Of a DNA stretch of 64,000 nucleotides, positions 42,517 to 50,238 are shown one piece after another. Every line of letters starts with the position of its first letter. The first letter of the stretch is position 1. The DNA lies in the NCBI RefSeq assembly GCF_028657195.3, contig NZ_JANCPR020000018.1:62001-126000 (forward strand). The letters run 5' to 3'. The notes below the pieces were generated by a model. That model was not told where the DNA came from, ran no database searches, and saw only the letters and a program-made list of their open reading frames with translations. The position numbers and the translations under genes are program-made. This DNA is from Streptomyces iconiensis (GTDB lineage: Bacteria > Actinomycetota > Actinomycetes > Streptomycetales > Streptomycetaceae).

Positions 42517-43347
42517 ATGGCGGCAACGGAGTTCGGGTACACGGTGCGGCGCTGGCGTGACCGGGTCTCACCGGAGGCGGCCGGGCTGCCTACGGGTGGA
42601 CAGCGGCGGGCTGCCGGGCTGCGCCGCGAGGAACTGGCGCTGCTGGCCGGGATCTCCGTCGACTACGTCACCCGCCTCGAACAGGGCCGGGCCGCCCACC
42701 CGTCGGAGCAGGTCGTCGAGGCGCTGGCACGGGCGCTGCGGCTGTCGGCCACCGAGCGCGCGCACCTGTTCTCCGTCGCCGGTCTGGTGCCGCCAGGGCG
42801 CGGCACGGTGCCGGGCCACATCACCCCTGGCGTGCAGCGGATGCTGGACAGGCTGAACGGGACTCCTGTAGCGGTCTTCGACGCGGCGTGGACGCTGTTG
42901 CTCGCCAACCCGCTGTATGTGGCGCTGATGGGCGAGTGGCACGGCAACGAGCGCAACGCGGCATGGCGGACCTTCCTCGGCTCGGGAAGCCGGGTGCGCC
43001 ACACGCCGGAGTCCCGGCGCGCGATGGAGGCCGCGCAGGTCGCCGAGTTGCGTGCGGCGGTGATCAGCTACCCGGCTGACCAGCGGTTGCGTGCCCTGCT
43101 CGCGGAACTGCGTACACAGAGCGCGCGGTTCGCCGAACTGTGGGACGCGGCCGTCGTGGGCCGGCACGAGGCGTCACGCAAGACCGTCGACCACCCGCGG
43201 GTGGGTGCCCTGACGCTGGACTGCGACGTGCTCAGTGTCGGGGGCAGCGATCTGCGCATCATGGTCTACACGGCCGAGCCGGGTACCCAGGACGCCGAAC
43301 GGCTGGCGCTGCTCGCCGTCCTCGGTACCCAACCCATCGCCGGCTAG
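42517..43347 (+). CDS. XRE-family regulator with MmyB-like ligand-binding domain
   Basis: A 276-aa regulator. The helix-turn-helix spans about residues 32-60 (GLRREELALLAGISVDYVTR then LEQGRAAHPSEQVVEALARA). The C-terminal PAS-like MmyB/MLTR domain follows (VFDAAWTLLLANPLYVALMG at about 118). In characterised relatives such regulators control a divergently transcribed SDR or oxidoreductase, which is exactly the arrangement with the SDR at 41628. Confidence 0.88.
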   Translation: MAATEFGYTVRRWRDRVSPEAAGLPTGGQRRAAGLRREELALLAGISVDYVTRLEQGRAAHPSEQVVEALARALRLSATERAHLFSVAGLVPPGRGTVPGHITPGVQRMLDRLNGTPVAVFDAAWTLLLANPLYVALMGEWHGNERNAAWRTFLGSGSRVRHTPESRRAMEAAQVAELRAAVISYPADQRLRALLAELRTQSARFAELWDAAVVGRHEASRKTVDHPRVGALTLDCDVLSVGGSDLRIMVYTAEPGTQDAERLALLAVLGTQPIAG

Positions 43348-43433
43348 TCGGCTGGAAGCGCGCTGGACCGCCCCCGGCAGGATCCGGGTACCGGCCTTCC
43401 CGGCCGTGGCCCCCACCTCACGGGGCCATACAC

Positions 43434-44243
43434 CTACCGCACCCGCACCTCCCCGCCGGGTCCGGAGCCGCTCGCTCCGGACCCGGCGCGTCCGGGCCGG
43501 TCGGCGAAGAGGGCTGCCTGGCGTTCGGGGGAGAGGTTGCCGAGTGCGATGAGGTGCGGTGCCTGGGCCATCGCTTGCGTGCGTGCGGCTTCTTTGGCGG
43601 CCCATACGGATCTGACGGTGCCCTGGACGGCCTCGGTCGGATACGAGGCCAGTACGCGGGCGCAGCGCCGCGCGGCGTCCAACGCGCCTCCTGGTGGCGC
43701 GAGTTCGGACACGAGTCCGGTCTCGTAGGCGCGGCGGCCCGATATCCGTTCCGCCGTGCCCATCAGCGCCATCCGTGCGACCTCGCCGAACGGCATGCGC
43801 TGGGCCATGCCCATGGCCTCATAGGCGCTGACCATCCCGTAGGTCGTGTGCGGATCGAAGAAAGTGGACTCCTCTGTGGCGACGAGAAACTCCGTTTCGC
43901 TCAACAAGTAGAAGGCGCCTCCGCACGCCATGCCCTCCACAGCGGCGATCACGGGGACCCACAGGTCGTTGGCCTTGGGGCCGATGGTCAGCAACGGGTC
44001 CTCGATGGCGTACGGGGAGTGCGGCTGGGGCACGTCGCCCGCCACTTCCCTGTCGATGCCCGTACAGAAGGCTCTGCCGCCAGCGCCCGTGACGACGGCC
44101 GCCCGTACGCCGGGGTCCGTACGGAAGCCGCGCCAGAGTGCCGCGAGGGCGCGTGCGTCGGCGAGGTCGATCGCGTTGTGCTTCTCGGGGCGGTCCAGTA
44201 CGACCGTCGCGACGCCTTCGACGGTCTCCGAACGGATGCTCAT
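43434..44243 (-). CDS. Enoyl-CoA hydratase/isomerase family protein
   Basis: A 269-aa crotonase-fold protein. It has AAVVTGAGGRAFCTGIDREV at about residue 48 and VPVIAAVEGMACGGAFYLLS at about 90. ESTFFDPHTTYGMVSAYEAM lies where the second catalytic residue would be. The usual second oxyanion motif (AxGGG) is MACGGAF. Its ATG overlaps the DUF35 stop (ATGA), so it is the last gene of the thiolase-like/DUF35/hydratase operon. It hydrates or isomerises a pathway enoyl-CoA ahead of retro-aldol cleavage. The Gly/Ser-rich C terminus contains a terminator-like hairpin. Confidence 0.86.
   Translation of the reverse strand: MSIRSETVEGVATVVLDRPEKHNAIDLADARALAALWRGFRTDPGVRAAVVTGAGGRAFCTGIDREVAGDVPQPHSPYAIEDPLLTIGPKANDLWVPVIAAVEGMACGGAFYLLSETEFLVATEESTFFDPHTTYGMVSAYEAMGMAQRMPFGEVARMALMGTAERISGRRAYETGLVSELAPPGGALDAARRCARVLASYPTEAVQGTVRSVWAAKEAARTQAMAQAPHLIALGNLSPERQAALFADRPGRAGSGASGSGPGGEVRVR
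43455..43487. terminator. Hairpin inside the 3' end of the hydratase gene
   Basis: GCCGGGTCCGGAGC and GCTCCGGACCCGGC make a perfect 14-bp stem with a 5-base loop, ending about 20 bases before the hydratase stop and facing the convergent XRE gene. A bidirectional terminator overlapping coding sequence is likely. Confidence 0.55.
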
Positions 44244-44761
44244 GGCCGCTCCAGCAGCCAGCGCGGCACCGTGGTGCCCTCGTCCGTGTTGTGGAAGGCG
44301 ACCTTCACTGGTGCGCCGATGCGCAGCTTCGCCGGGTCGACGGAGTTGAGCGCGGCATCGGGTGAGGTGACGAGGTTGCCGACCAGCCGGATGTGGGGTG
44401 CCTCGGCCAGCTCGACGACGATCGCGTTGTACGGGGCCAGCTCCGCGTACCCGGGCAGCAGCGGAGGGTGGGGGAAGACGTAGGACCAGATGCGGCCCCG
44501 ACCGCTCATCCTGCGCCACTCGCTGTCGAAGGACTGGCAGTGCGGGCAGCAGGGGCGCGGGGGAAACCGGAGCGCGTCGCACTGCGTGCATGCCTGTACG
44601 CGCAGCTCGCCCTGTGCGGTGTACTCCCAGAAGGGAGCACCGTCGTCGTCGGGCACGGGCGACAGCAGCGCGGCGGCGGGTGCGGCCGGTGCGTTCGGAT
44701 GCGCATGCGCGTCGGTGTCCGTGTTCACGTCCGTGTTCACGCCTGTGTTCGTGTTCGCCAT
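44240..44761 (-). CDS. DUF35 OB-fold, zinc-ribbon protein (retro-aldolase partner)
   Basis: A 173-aa protein. The first ~30 residues are an Asn/Thr/Asp/His-rich repeat (NTGVNTDVNTDTDAHAH) encoded by a GTGTTC/GTGTCC hexamer array. A zinc ribbon follows with CTQCDALRFPPRPCCPHC at about residues 56-73, then the OB fold (GRIWSYVFPHPPLLPGYAEL). It sits directly between the thiolase-like gene (3 bases upstream) and the hydratase (ATGA overlap). This matches the Ltp2-ChsH2 type complexes in which the DUF35 part binds the acyl-CoA and completes the aldolase. Confidence 0.88.
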   Translation of the reverse strand: MANTNTGVNTDVNTDTDAHAHPNAPAAPAAALLSPVPDDDGAPFWEYTAQGELRVQACTQCDALRFPPRPCCPHCQSFDSEWRRMSGRGRIWSYVFPHPPLLPGYAELAPYNAIVVELAEAPHIRLVGNLVTSPDAALNSVDPAKLRIGAPVKVAFHNTDEGTTVPRWLLERP

Positions 44762-44764
44762 GGG

Positions 44765-45904
44765 TCAACTCCTCAGCAGCAGTGCGGAGGTGGGCACGCC
44801 CTCGCCCGCCGTGACCAGGCAGGTGGAGGCGTCGGGTACCTGGGCCGTAGAGGTGCCGCGCAGCTGTTTCACGCCCTCGTTGATGAGGTTGAATCCGTGT
44901 ACGTACGCCTCGCTCAGGCCGCCGCCCGAGGTGTTGAGCGGGAGCCTGCCGCCGATCTCCAGCGCGCCGCCCTCGGTGAAAGCGGCGCCTTCTCCGCGCT
45001 CGCAGAAGCCGTAGCCTTCAAGAGAGAGTGGGATGAGTGGGGTGAAAGCGTCGTATATCTGCGCGACATCCACATCCTGTGGACAGAGATCGGCCGTCTT
45101 CCAGAGGTGCTGCGCCGCCGTCCACGCCGGGCCCGTGAGCGGATCGTCGTTCCAGTAGTTGACCATTCCGTGGTGCTGGGCGGGCAGGCCCTGCGCCGCC
45201 GCGTGGACATAGACGGGTTTCTGGCGGCAGTCGCGTGCGCGGTCGGCCGAGACGATGACGCAGGCGAGGGCGCCGTCGGTCTCCAGGCAGTTGTCGAAGA
45301 GGCAGAGCGGGTCGCTGATCCAGCGGGCGGTCATGTACATCTCGCGGGTCAGCGGGCGCTCGTACATCATGGCCGCGGGATTCTGGTTGGCGCGGTTGCG
45401 GCACGCCAGCGCGACGTTGAACAGGTGGTCGCGGGTCGCGCCGTACTCGTGCATGTAGCGCCGCGCGAGCATGCCGATCTCGTCGGCGGGGCGCAGCAGC
45501 CCGAAAGGGCGCGTCCACTGTGCCGGGGTGGGGAGTTGAACGCTGGTGTTCTTCCAGGGGCGGGCGCCCGAGCCCCGTTTGCGTGAGCGCCAGGCGACGC
45601 CCACGGTTGCCTGTCCCGTGGCGACGGCGGCAGCGAGATGCGCGACGGTGGCGCACGAACCGCCGCCGCCGTAGCCGACCTTGGAGAAGAAGGTGACGTC
45701 GCCGGCGCCGATGGACTTGGCGACCTCGACCTCGTCGGTCTCCTCCATTGTGTACGAGGCGAAGGCGTCCACCTCTGAGGGAGCGATACCCGCGTCGTCC
45801 AGCGCCCGCAGGATGGCGCGGCAGGCGAGTGCCTTCTCGGATTCGGGGAGCCGCTTGGCGAACGGCGTCTGGCCTATGCCGACGATCGCCGTGGCGTCCT
45901 TCAT
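44765..45904 (-). CDS. Thiolase-like Ltp-family protein, probable acyl-CoA retro-aldolase
   Basis: A 379-aa thiolase-superfamily protein. The nucleophile region reads KVGYGGGGSCATVAHLAAAV, the core tyrosine motif is VAQIYDAFTPLIPLSLEGYG at about residue 280, and the loop PLNTSGGGLSEAYVHG follows at about 320. With DUF35 and a hydratase immediately downstream it has the composition of the steroid side-chain aldolase operon (ltp2-chsH type). A Cys is present near the classical site, so thiolase activity cannot be excluded. The ATG at 45904 is preferred over GTG 45910 because GGAGG lies 5 bases ahead. It is divergent from the AMP ligase across operator 10. Confidence 0.87.
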   Translation of the reverse strand: MKDATAIVGIGQTPFAKRLPESEKALACRAILRALDDAGIAPSEVDAFASYTMEETDEVEVAKSIGAGDVTFFSKVGYGGGGSCATVAHLAAAVATGQATVGVAWRSRKRGSGARPWKNTSVQLPTPAQWTRPFGLLRPADEIGMLARRYMHEYGATRDHLFNVALACRNRANQNPAAMMYERPLTREMYMTARWISDPLCLFDNCLETDGALACVIVSADRARDCRQKPVYVHAAAQGLPAQHHGMVNYWNDDPLTGPAWTAAQHLWKTADLCPQDVDVAQIYDAFTPLIPLSLEGYGFCERGEGAAFTEGGALEIGGRLPLNTSGGGLSEAYVHGFNLINEGVKQLRGTSTAQVPDASTCLVTAGEGVPTSALLLRS

Positions 45905-45956
45905 GGCCACCTCCGGGTCTGTTCCGTTGCTGACAGGGGAGGAGGCTACAGCTAAT

Positions 45957-45971
45957 CTGACGGGTAGTCAG
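45957..45971. promoter_or_regulatory. Palindromic operator 10, CTGACGGGTAGTCAG
   Basis: One-mismatch copy of the recurring palindrome, 52 bases from the thiolase-like start and 99 bases before the AMP ligase start at 46071, in their divergent promoter. Confidence 0.75.
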
Positions 45972-46070
45972 CTAGTGCGGGTCCGGCGGCGAGCGAGAAC
46001 GTCCCTGTCACACAGGCGCGTTGCCGCGGGTCATATAGGTGTAGCCAGCGGTTCAGAAGGAGGGCGCGTG

Positions 46071-47777
46071 GTGAGTGGTACGGAGACTTCTCCCGGACAC
46101 GGGACCATTCCCGGACTCGTACGAGCCGCGGCCGAGCGGTACGGCGCCCGCGAGGCCGTTGTCGAAGGGCGCACACGGATCAGCTATGCCGAGCTGGGCG
46201 AACGCGTCGAACGGGCCGCTGCCGCCTGCCTCGCCTCGGGGGTCGAGCCCGGTGACCGGGTCGGCATCTGGGCACCCAACACCCTGGACTGGATCGTCTC
46301 CGCGCTCGGCGCCGTCACGGCCGGCGGCGTTCTCGTGCCGCTCAACACCCGCTTCAAGGGCGCGGAGGCGGCCTACGTCCTCGAACGCACCCGCGCCAAG
46401 CTGCTGTTCGTGACCGGCACCTTCCTCGGTACCTCCTACGTCGCCTCACTGCGCCGCGCGACGGCCGAGGGACCCGGAGAGACCGCCGGTGCGGAGAGCG
46501 GGGAAGGGGGCACCTCGCGGCCCGGTGCTGCCCGGCCGGGGCCTGCCGGGAGAGGACCGCTGCCCGGACTGCCGCATCTGCGCGAGGTGGTGGTGCTGGC
46601 CGAGGACGCGCCGGCGGACTTCAGCTCCTGGAGCCGCTTCCTGGCGCGCGGCGAGGGTGTATCGCAGGAGGCAGTCCGCGAACGTGCCGCGCTCATCGGC
46701 CCGGCCTCACCCTCCGACATCACCTTCACCTCGGGCACCACGGGCCACCCCAAGGGTGCGGTCGTCACCCATGAGCAGACCCTGCGCGTCTACGCGGTGT
46801 GGAGCGAGATCGCGGGGCTGGAAGAGGGCGACCGCTACCTCATCGTGAACCCGTTCTTCCACACCTTCGGATACAAGGCCGGAGTGATCGCCTGCCTGAT
46901 GCGGGGCGCGACGATGATTCCGCAGCCGGTCTTCAGCGTGGAGACCGCGCTCGCGCACATCGCCACCGAGCGCATCAGCGTGCTCCCAGGACCACCCACC
47001 CTGCACCAGGCGATCCTGGACCACCCAGCACGCCACAAGCACGACCTGTCCGCGCTGCGCCTGGTCGTGACCGGCGCGGCCGTCGTACCCCTGGAACTGG
47101 TCGAACGGCTGCGCGCCGAGCTGAAGGTGGGCACCGTGCTCACCGCGTACGGACTGACCGAGGCGTCCGGCACCGTCACCATGTGCCGCAGAGGCGACCC
47201 GGCCGAGGTCATCGCGGGCACCTCCGGACGCGCGATACCGGAGACCGAGGTGTGCGTCGTCGCCTCGACCGGAGCGGTCCAGCCGCCCGGCGAGCCGGGC
47301 GAGGTGCTTGTGCGGGGGTATCACGTGATGTCCGGGTACTTCGAGGAACCGCAGGAGACGGCCAGGGCCATCACGCCCGACGGCTGGCTGCGCACGGGAG
47401 ACGTCGGCGTCATGGACGCCGACGGCAATCTGCGGATCACCGACCGGATCAAGGACATGTTCATCGTCGGCGGCTTCAACGCGTATCCCGCCGAGATCGA
47501 GCAACTCCTCGTCCGCCACCCGGACATCGCCGACGTCGCCGTCGTCGGCATACCGGACACGAGACTGGGCGAGGCAGGCAAGGCGTTCGCCGTACGGCAC
47601 AAGGGCGCCACCGTCACGGCCGACGAACTGATCGCCTGGTCCCGCCGCGAGATGGCCAACTACAAGGTGCCCAGGGAGGTCGAGTTCGTGTCCGAACTGC
47701 CCAGGAACGCGAGTGGGAAGGTGCTGAAGACACGCCTGCGGGGCACGCGGACTGCACCGGCGGGTGCGGGCGGGTGA
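46071..47777 (+). CDS. AMP-forming acyl-CoA ligase (FadD3-like)
   Basis: A 568-aa ANL-family ligase. It has the FTSGTTGHPKGAVVTHEQT P-loop at about residue 220, AYGLTEASGTVTMCRRG at about 360, the TGDVGVMDADGNLRITDRIK hinge and the catalytic lysine in LPRNASGKVLKTRLRG at the end. A Gly/Pro/Glu-rich insertion lies at about 135-165. The overall look is of FadD3/FadD17-type ligases that activate ring-derived or side-chain acids. The GTG at 46071 is chosen because AAGGAGGG precedes it; the open frame to 45681 is antisense overlap. It is controlled by operator 10. Confidence 0.9.
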   Translation: MSGTETSPGHGTIPGLVRAAAERYGAREAVVEGRTRISYAELGERVERAAAACLASGVEPGDRVGIWAPNTLDWIVSALGAVTAGGVLVPLNTRFKGAEAAYVLERTRAKLLFVTGTFLGTSYVASLRRATAEGPGETAGAESGEGGTSRPGAARPGPAGRGPLPGLPHLREVVVLAEDAPADFSSWSRFLARGEGVSQEAVRERAALIGPASPSDITFTSGTTGHPKGAVVTHEQTLRVYAVWSEIAGLEEGDRYLIVNPFFHTFGYKAGVIACLMRGATMIPQPVFSVETALAHIATERISVLPGPPTLHQAILDHPARHKHDLSALRLVVTGAAVVPLELVERLRAELKVGTVLTAYGLTEASGTVTMCRRGDPAEVIAGTSGRAIPETEVCVVASTGAVQPPGEPGEVLVRGYHVMSGYFEEPQETARAITPDGWLRTGDVGVMDADGNLRITDRIKDMFIVGGFNAYPAEIEQLLVRHPDIADVAVVGIPDTRLGEAGKAFAVRHKGATVTADELIAWSRREMANYKVPREVEFVSELPRNASGKVLKTRLRGTRTAPAGAGG

Positions 47778-47866
47778 CCCCGGCCGTCGGAATACCCGGT
47801 GAGGTGGGGCGCGTTGGGTGCAGCACGGAAACAACACGCCTGCCCTACCGCTGAGGAGCTCACGCC

Positions 47867-48286
47867 ATGGCCCTGACCCCGGAAGAGCGCGAAAGATTTC
47901 TGTCCGAACCGCGCATCGGCGCGCTGGCCGTCGGGCGAGGTGAGAAGCGTGGGCCCCTCAACGTCCCCATCTGGTACCAGTACGAGCCTGGCGGCGAGCT
48001 GTGGGTCCTCACCGCTCGTGACTCGGTCAAGGCACGTGAGATCGCTCGGGCCGGACGCTTCACGATCCTCGCCGAACGCCTCGACCCCACGGTCCGTTAC
48101 GCCTCGGCCGAGGGCCCCGTCATCACCACGACCACCACGACGGAGGCAGAACTCCGCGAGATGACCGCACGCTACCTGCGCCCCGACCGCGTCGACGCCT
48201 ACGTGGCGGAGGGCTCGGCGGAAAAGAACGTGACCATCCGCATGCGCCCCGAACACTGGCTGGCCGCCGACCTCGGCGCCATCTGA
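47867..48286 (+). CDS. PNPOx-like flavin/F420-binding split-barrel protein
   Basis: A 139-aa protein of the pyridoxamine 5'-phosphate oxidase-like family. It begins LTPEERERFLSEPRIGALAV, typical of actinobacterial F420- or flavin-binding members, with GPLNVPIWYQYEPGGELWVL at about residue 28 and ARAGRFTILAERLDPTVRYA at about 65. Possible activities include F420H2-dependent reduction of enones or haem/biliverdin binding. It follows the AMP ligase by 89 bases on the same strand and may be co-transcribed. Confidence 0.82.
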   Translation: MALTPEERERFLSEPRIGALAVGRGEKRGPLNVPIWYQYEPGGELWVLTARDSVKAREIARAGRFTILAERLDPTVRYASAEGPVITTTTTTEAELREMTARYLRPDRVDAYVAEGSAEKNVTIRMRPEHWLAADLGAI

Positions 48287-48764
48287 GGATCCGCCGGACC
48301 CGGGCGGGCCCGGACCTGGGCGGGCCCCGACTCGCACAGGCCCTACCTGCACGGGCCCCGACCTGGGCGGGCCCTGACTCGCACAGGCCCTACCCGCACG
48401 GGCCCGGACCTGGGCGGAGTCCACAGGCGGACACGGGCGGACACGGGCGGACACGGAGCCGCACGGGCCTGCCCCAACCCGCACGGGCCTGCCCCAGCCC
48501 GGGGGGCCTGCCCAACCCGGGCGGGTGCCCCAACCCGTACGGACCCGGGCAGGCGCCCCAACCCGCATGGGCCCGGACGAGCCCGGACCCGTACAGGCGG
48601 ATGTGGGCGACCCATTCGGTTCGGTCCCCGGTGTGAGCGGTGGCGCGAATGGCGAAGAGGGCCTCTCCGTCTCGGGGGAGGCCCTCTCCGGTTCCGGTTC
48701 CGACGCTGGTGCCGTTGCCGGTGGTGGTTCGTGTGGTGAGATCCGGCGGTGGGGTCCTCCGGTG
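48287..48764. other. Minisatellite-bearing intergenic region
   Basis: 478 bp. The left two thirds is built of GGGCGGGCCC, GCACGGGCC and GGCGGACACG units, including the 47-bp repeat at 48315-48417. The right part precedes the secreted peptide stop. No gene recognised. Confidence 0.55.
48315..48417. repeat. 47-bp tandem repeat, two full copies plus part
   Basis: Units 48315-48361 and 48362-48408 differ at a few bases, and a third begins at 48409. A triple GGCGGACACG decamer follows at about 48424-48455. It lies directly after the end of the PNPOx-like gene, in non-coding sequence. Confidence 0.8.
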
Positions 48765-48983
48765 CTAACTGGAGTGTCGGTTGTCGATGCCCACGGTGCT
48801 GCTACTGATGTGGTGGTTGCCACCGACGACGCCCGAGCTGTGTCGGCTGTCGGTGTCCACGGCAGTCTGGGAGGTTGCCGAGGACCCCCCGTCGCTGGTG
48901 AGCGCGAGTGCAGGACTGGCCATGGCGCTGAACACACCCAGGGTGAGAGCGCAGGTGGCGACTATCTTCTTCGAGCGGGTCAC
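48765..48983 (-). CDS. Small secreted peptide with (D/N)RHSS repeats
   Basis: A 72-aa protein. The signal peptide (KKIVATCALTLGVFSAMASP) is cut probably after ALA. The mature ~43 residues are Ser/Thr/Gly-rich and contain TDSRHSS, GNHHISS and a terminal IDNRHSS: three spaced copies of a D/N-R/H-H-x-S unit. The GTG at 48983 has GAGGAG ahead. The repeat unit resembles the SRHAS unit of the neighbouring non-secreted protein at 49551, so the two appear to be an exported and an intracellular member of one family. No known domain; function unknown. Confidence 0.75.
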   Translation of the reverse strand: MTRSKKIVATCALTLGVFSAMASPALALTSDGGSSATSQTAVDTDSRHSSGVVGGNHHISSSTVGIDNRHSS

Positions 48984-49550
48984 GACAACTCCTCTATGGG
49001 GGACTGCGAACCGTGATTCCTTTGTTACGCTACGACGCCGTTGGGGGACCGAAAATGATCGGTTCCTTTCGTTGGCCTGGAACAGGCGGCGAAGGGCCGA
49101 TTCCGGCCGGGCTACCCCTGGCGAGGCGGCCTTATTGGTTGAAGCGTTCATATCGTTCATATCGACGAAGGCCGCTGTCGACGGCTCCCCCTCTGTGCCG
49201 TCGACAGCGGCCCACGTGTCCCCCGTCGGCCTGATGTCAGGTCGCGGCTTCCCCCGTTGCTACCCCGTTGTTCCCGTTGTTCCGTTCCCCCGCCGGCGGG
49301 GCCCTTGTCCCCCGTAGGCCCCGCCGCTTCCCCCCCGTTGTGCCGTTCCCCCGTGAGCCCTGTTCCCCCGTGGGCTCCCGCTTTCCCCCGTAGGGCCCGC
49401 TTCCCCCGTGGACCCTCATTTCCCCCTAGGGCCCCGCTTCCCCCGTAGGGCCCCGGTCCCCCGTGGGGCCCTGTCCCCCCGGGGCCCCGTCGTTCCCCCG
49501 TACTTCCCGGGCTTCCGAACCCCCCAGTCCGGCCGCCTGAGCGGGAAGGA
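48984..49550. other. Intergenic region with a TTCCCCCGT array
   Basis: 567 bp upstream of the secreted RHSS peptide and downstream of the SRHAS gene. The half nearer the SRHAS gene carries the array at 49219-49503; the half nearer the peptide (about 48985-49200) is less GC-rich and should hold its promoter. Confidence 0.5.
49219..49503. repeat. Degenerate array of TTCCCCCGT elements
   Basis: About 13 copies of (T)TCCCCCGT, each followed by a variable 8-15 base GGGCCC-containing spacer. The complementary strand has runs of five or more guanines at each step and could form G-quadruplexes. Frames through it look collagen-like (G-x-y), but this is a by-product of the repeat. Confidence 0.7.
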
Positions 49551-49904
49551 TCAGGAGGCGTGGCGGCTTGTGGTGCCGATGTCGCTGTTGGACTCCTCGG
49601 CTTCCTTGGCCACGCCGTTCGCCTCGGCCGGGTGCTGCTCCTTGGCCTCGGCATCCGACGCGTGCCGGCTGTCGGTGCCCACGTCCGAGGCGTGGCGGCT
49701 CTCGGTCCCGACGTCCGAGGCGTGGCGGCTCTCGGTCCCGACGTCCGAGGCGTGGCGGCTCTCGGTTTCCACATCAGAGGCGTGCCGACTCGTGGTGCCG
49801 ACGTCCGACGCATGGCGGCTCTTGATGCCGATGTCAGATGCGTGCCGGCTCTGAGTGGTCAGCTCGTCGTCGACGGTCACGGTCTTCTGTTCGTGGGTTC
49901 CCAT
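49551..49904 (-). CDS. AfsS-like small protein made of SRHASDVGTE decapeptide repeats
   Basis: A 117-aa protein with a short unique start (GTHEQKTVTVDDELTTQ). Seven tandem 10-residue units (SRHASDVGTE and variants, residues 19-88) follow, then a degenerate spacer and a final SRHAS at the very C terminus. The underlying 30-bp DNA repeat is perfect between two units (49681-49740). The ATG at 49904 has AGGAG upstream. It lies directly downstream of afsR on the same strand, the position of afsS, a small repeat protein activated by AfsR in S. coelicolor. The identification rests on position and repeat architecture, not on sequence I can align. No membrane or enzymatic motif. Confidence 0.75.
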   Translation of the reverse strand: MGTHEQKTVTVDDELTTQSRHASDIGIKSRHASDVGTTSRHASDVETESRHASDVGTESRHASDVGTESRHASDVGTDSRHASDAEAKEQHPAEANGVAKEAEESNSDIGTTSRHAS

Positions 49905-50238
49905 GGTGGCTGTCTCCTCTTCTGTGGGTTTGACGGTGCCCGTCCAGCGGCTCCCCCGTGGGCCGCCGGACGGGCGTGCGATGGCCGCCTGCCATGGGCG
50001 AGGTAGCGGCCTTTCCCCCATCGATCCGCCTGCCCCCCGACGCGCCGGATCGATGTGATTGAGCATGGACCGCGGTGATAAACGATTGATGAACGTCCGC
50101 TTGCATCGCACCCTGTACGGCGAGCGAGGCTTTCCGCCACGGAAGGAAACCCTCCACCGTGCGGCGAGCAGCGCTCCCTCCAGGATGGGCAACGCTCCCA
50201 CGGCGAGCGGCGCTCCCTGCCCCGTGGGCGAGGCTGCC
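49905..50238. other. afsR-to-afsS-like intergenic region
   Basis: 334 bp between the regulator stop and the repeat protein start. It holds the 11-bp direct repeat at 50074-50095 and, further from the small gene, GGCGAGCG/GCTCCC-type short repeats at 50125-50250. No gene. Confidence 0.55.
50074..50095 (-). promoter_or_regulatory. 11-bp direct repeat, candidate AfsR/PhoP-type box
   Basis: On the minus strand the two units read CGTTCATCAAT and CGTTTATCACC, matching at 8 of 11 positions and directly abutting. They resemble the 11-bp GTTCA-containing direct repeats bound by AfsR and PhoP at afsS-type promoters. The box lies 170 bases upstream of the repeat protein start. Confidence 0.5.

Noticed and set aside
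45681..46070. Extended N terminus for the AMP ligase
   Set aside because: It would overlap the divergent thiolase-like gene and contain operator 10; the GTG at 46071 has a clear ribosome site.
49157..49813. Collagen-like Gly-x-y reading frame on the minus strand
   Set aside because: It overlaps the SRHAS gene in another frame and its periodicity follows from the TTCCCCCGT array; no ribosome site or signal peptide.
49681..49860. Regular 30-bp repeats that could suggest a CRISPR array
   Set aside because: There are no spacers of independent sequence; the repeat is continuous, in frame, and encodes the SRHASDVGTE decapeptides.
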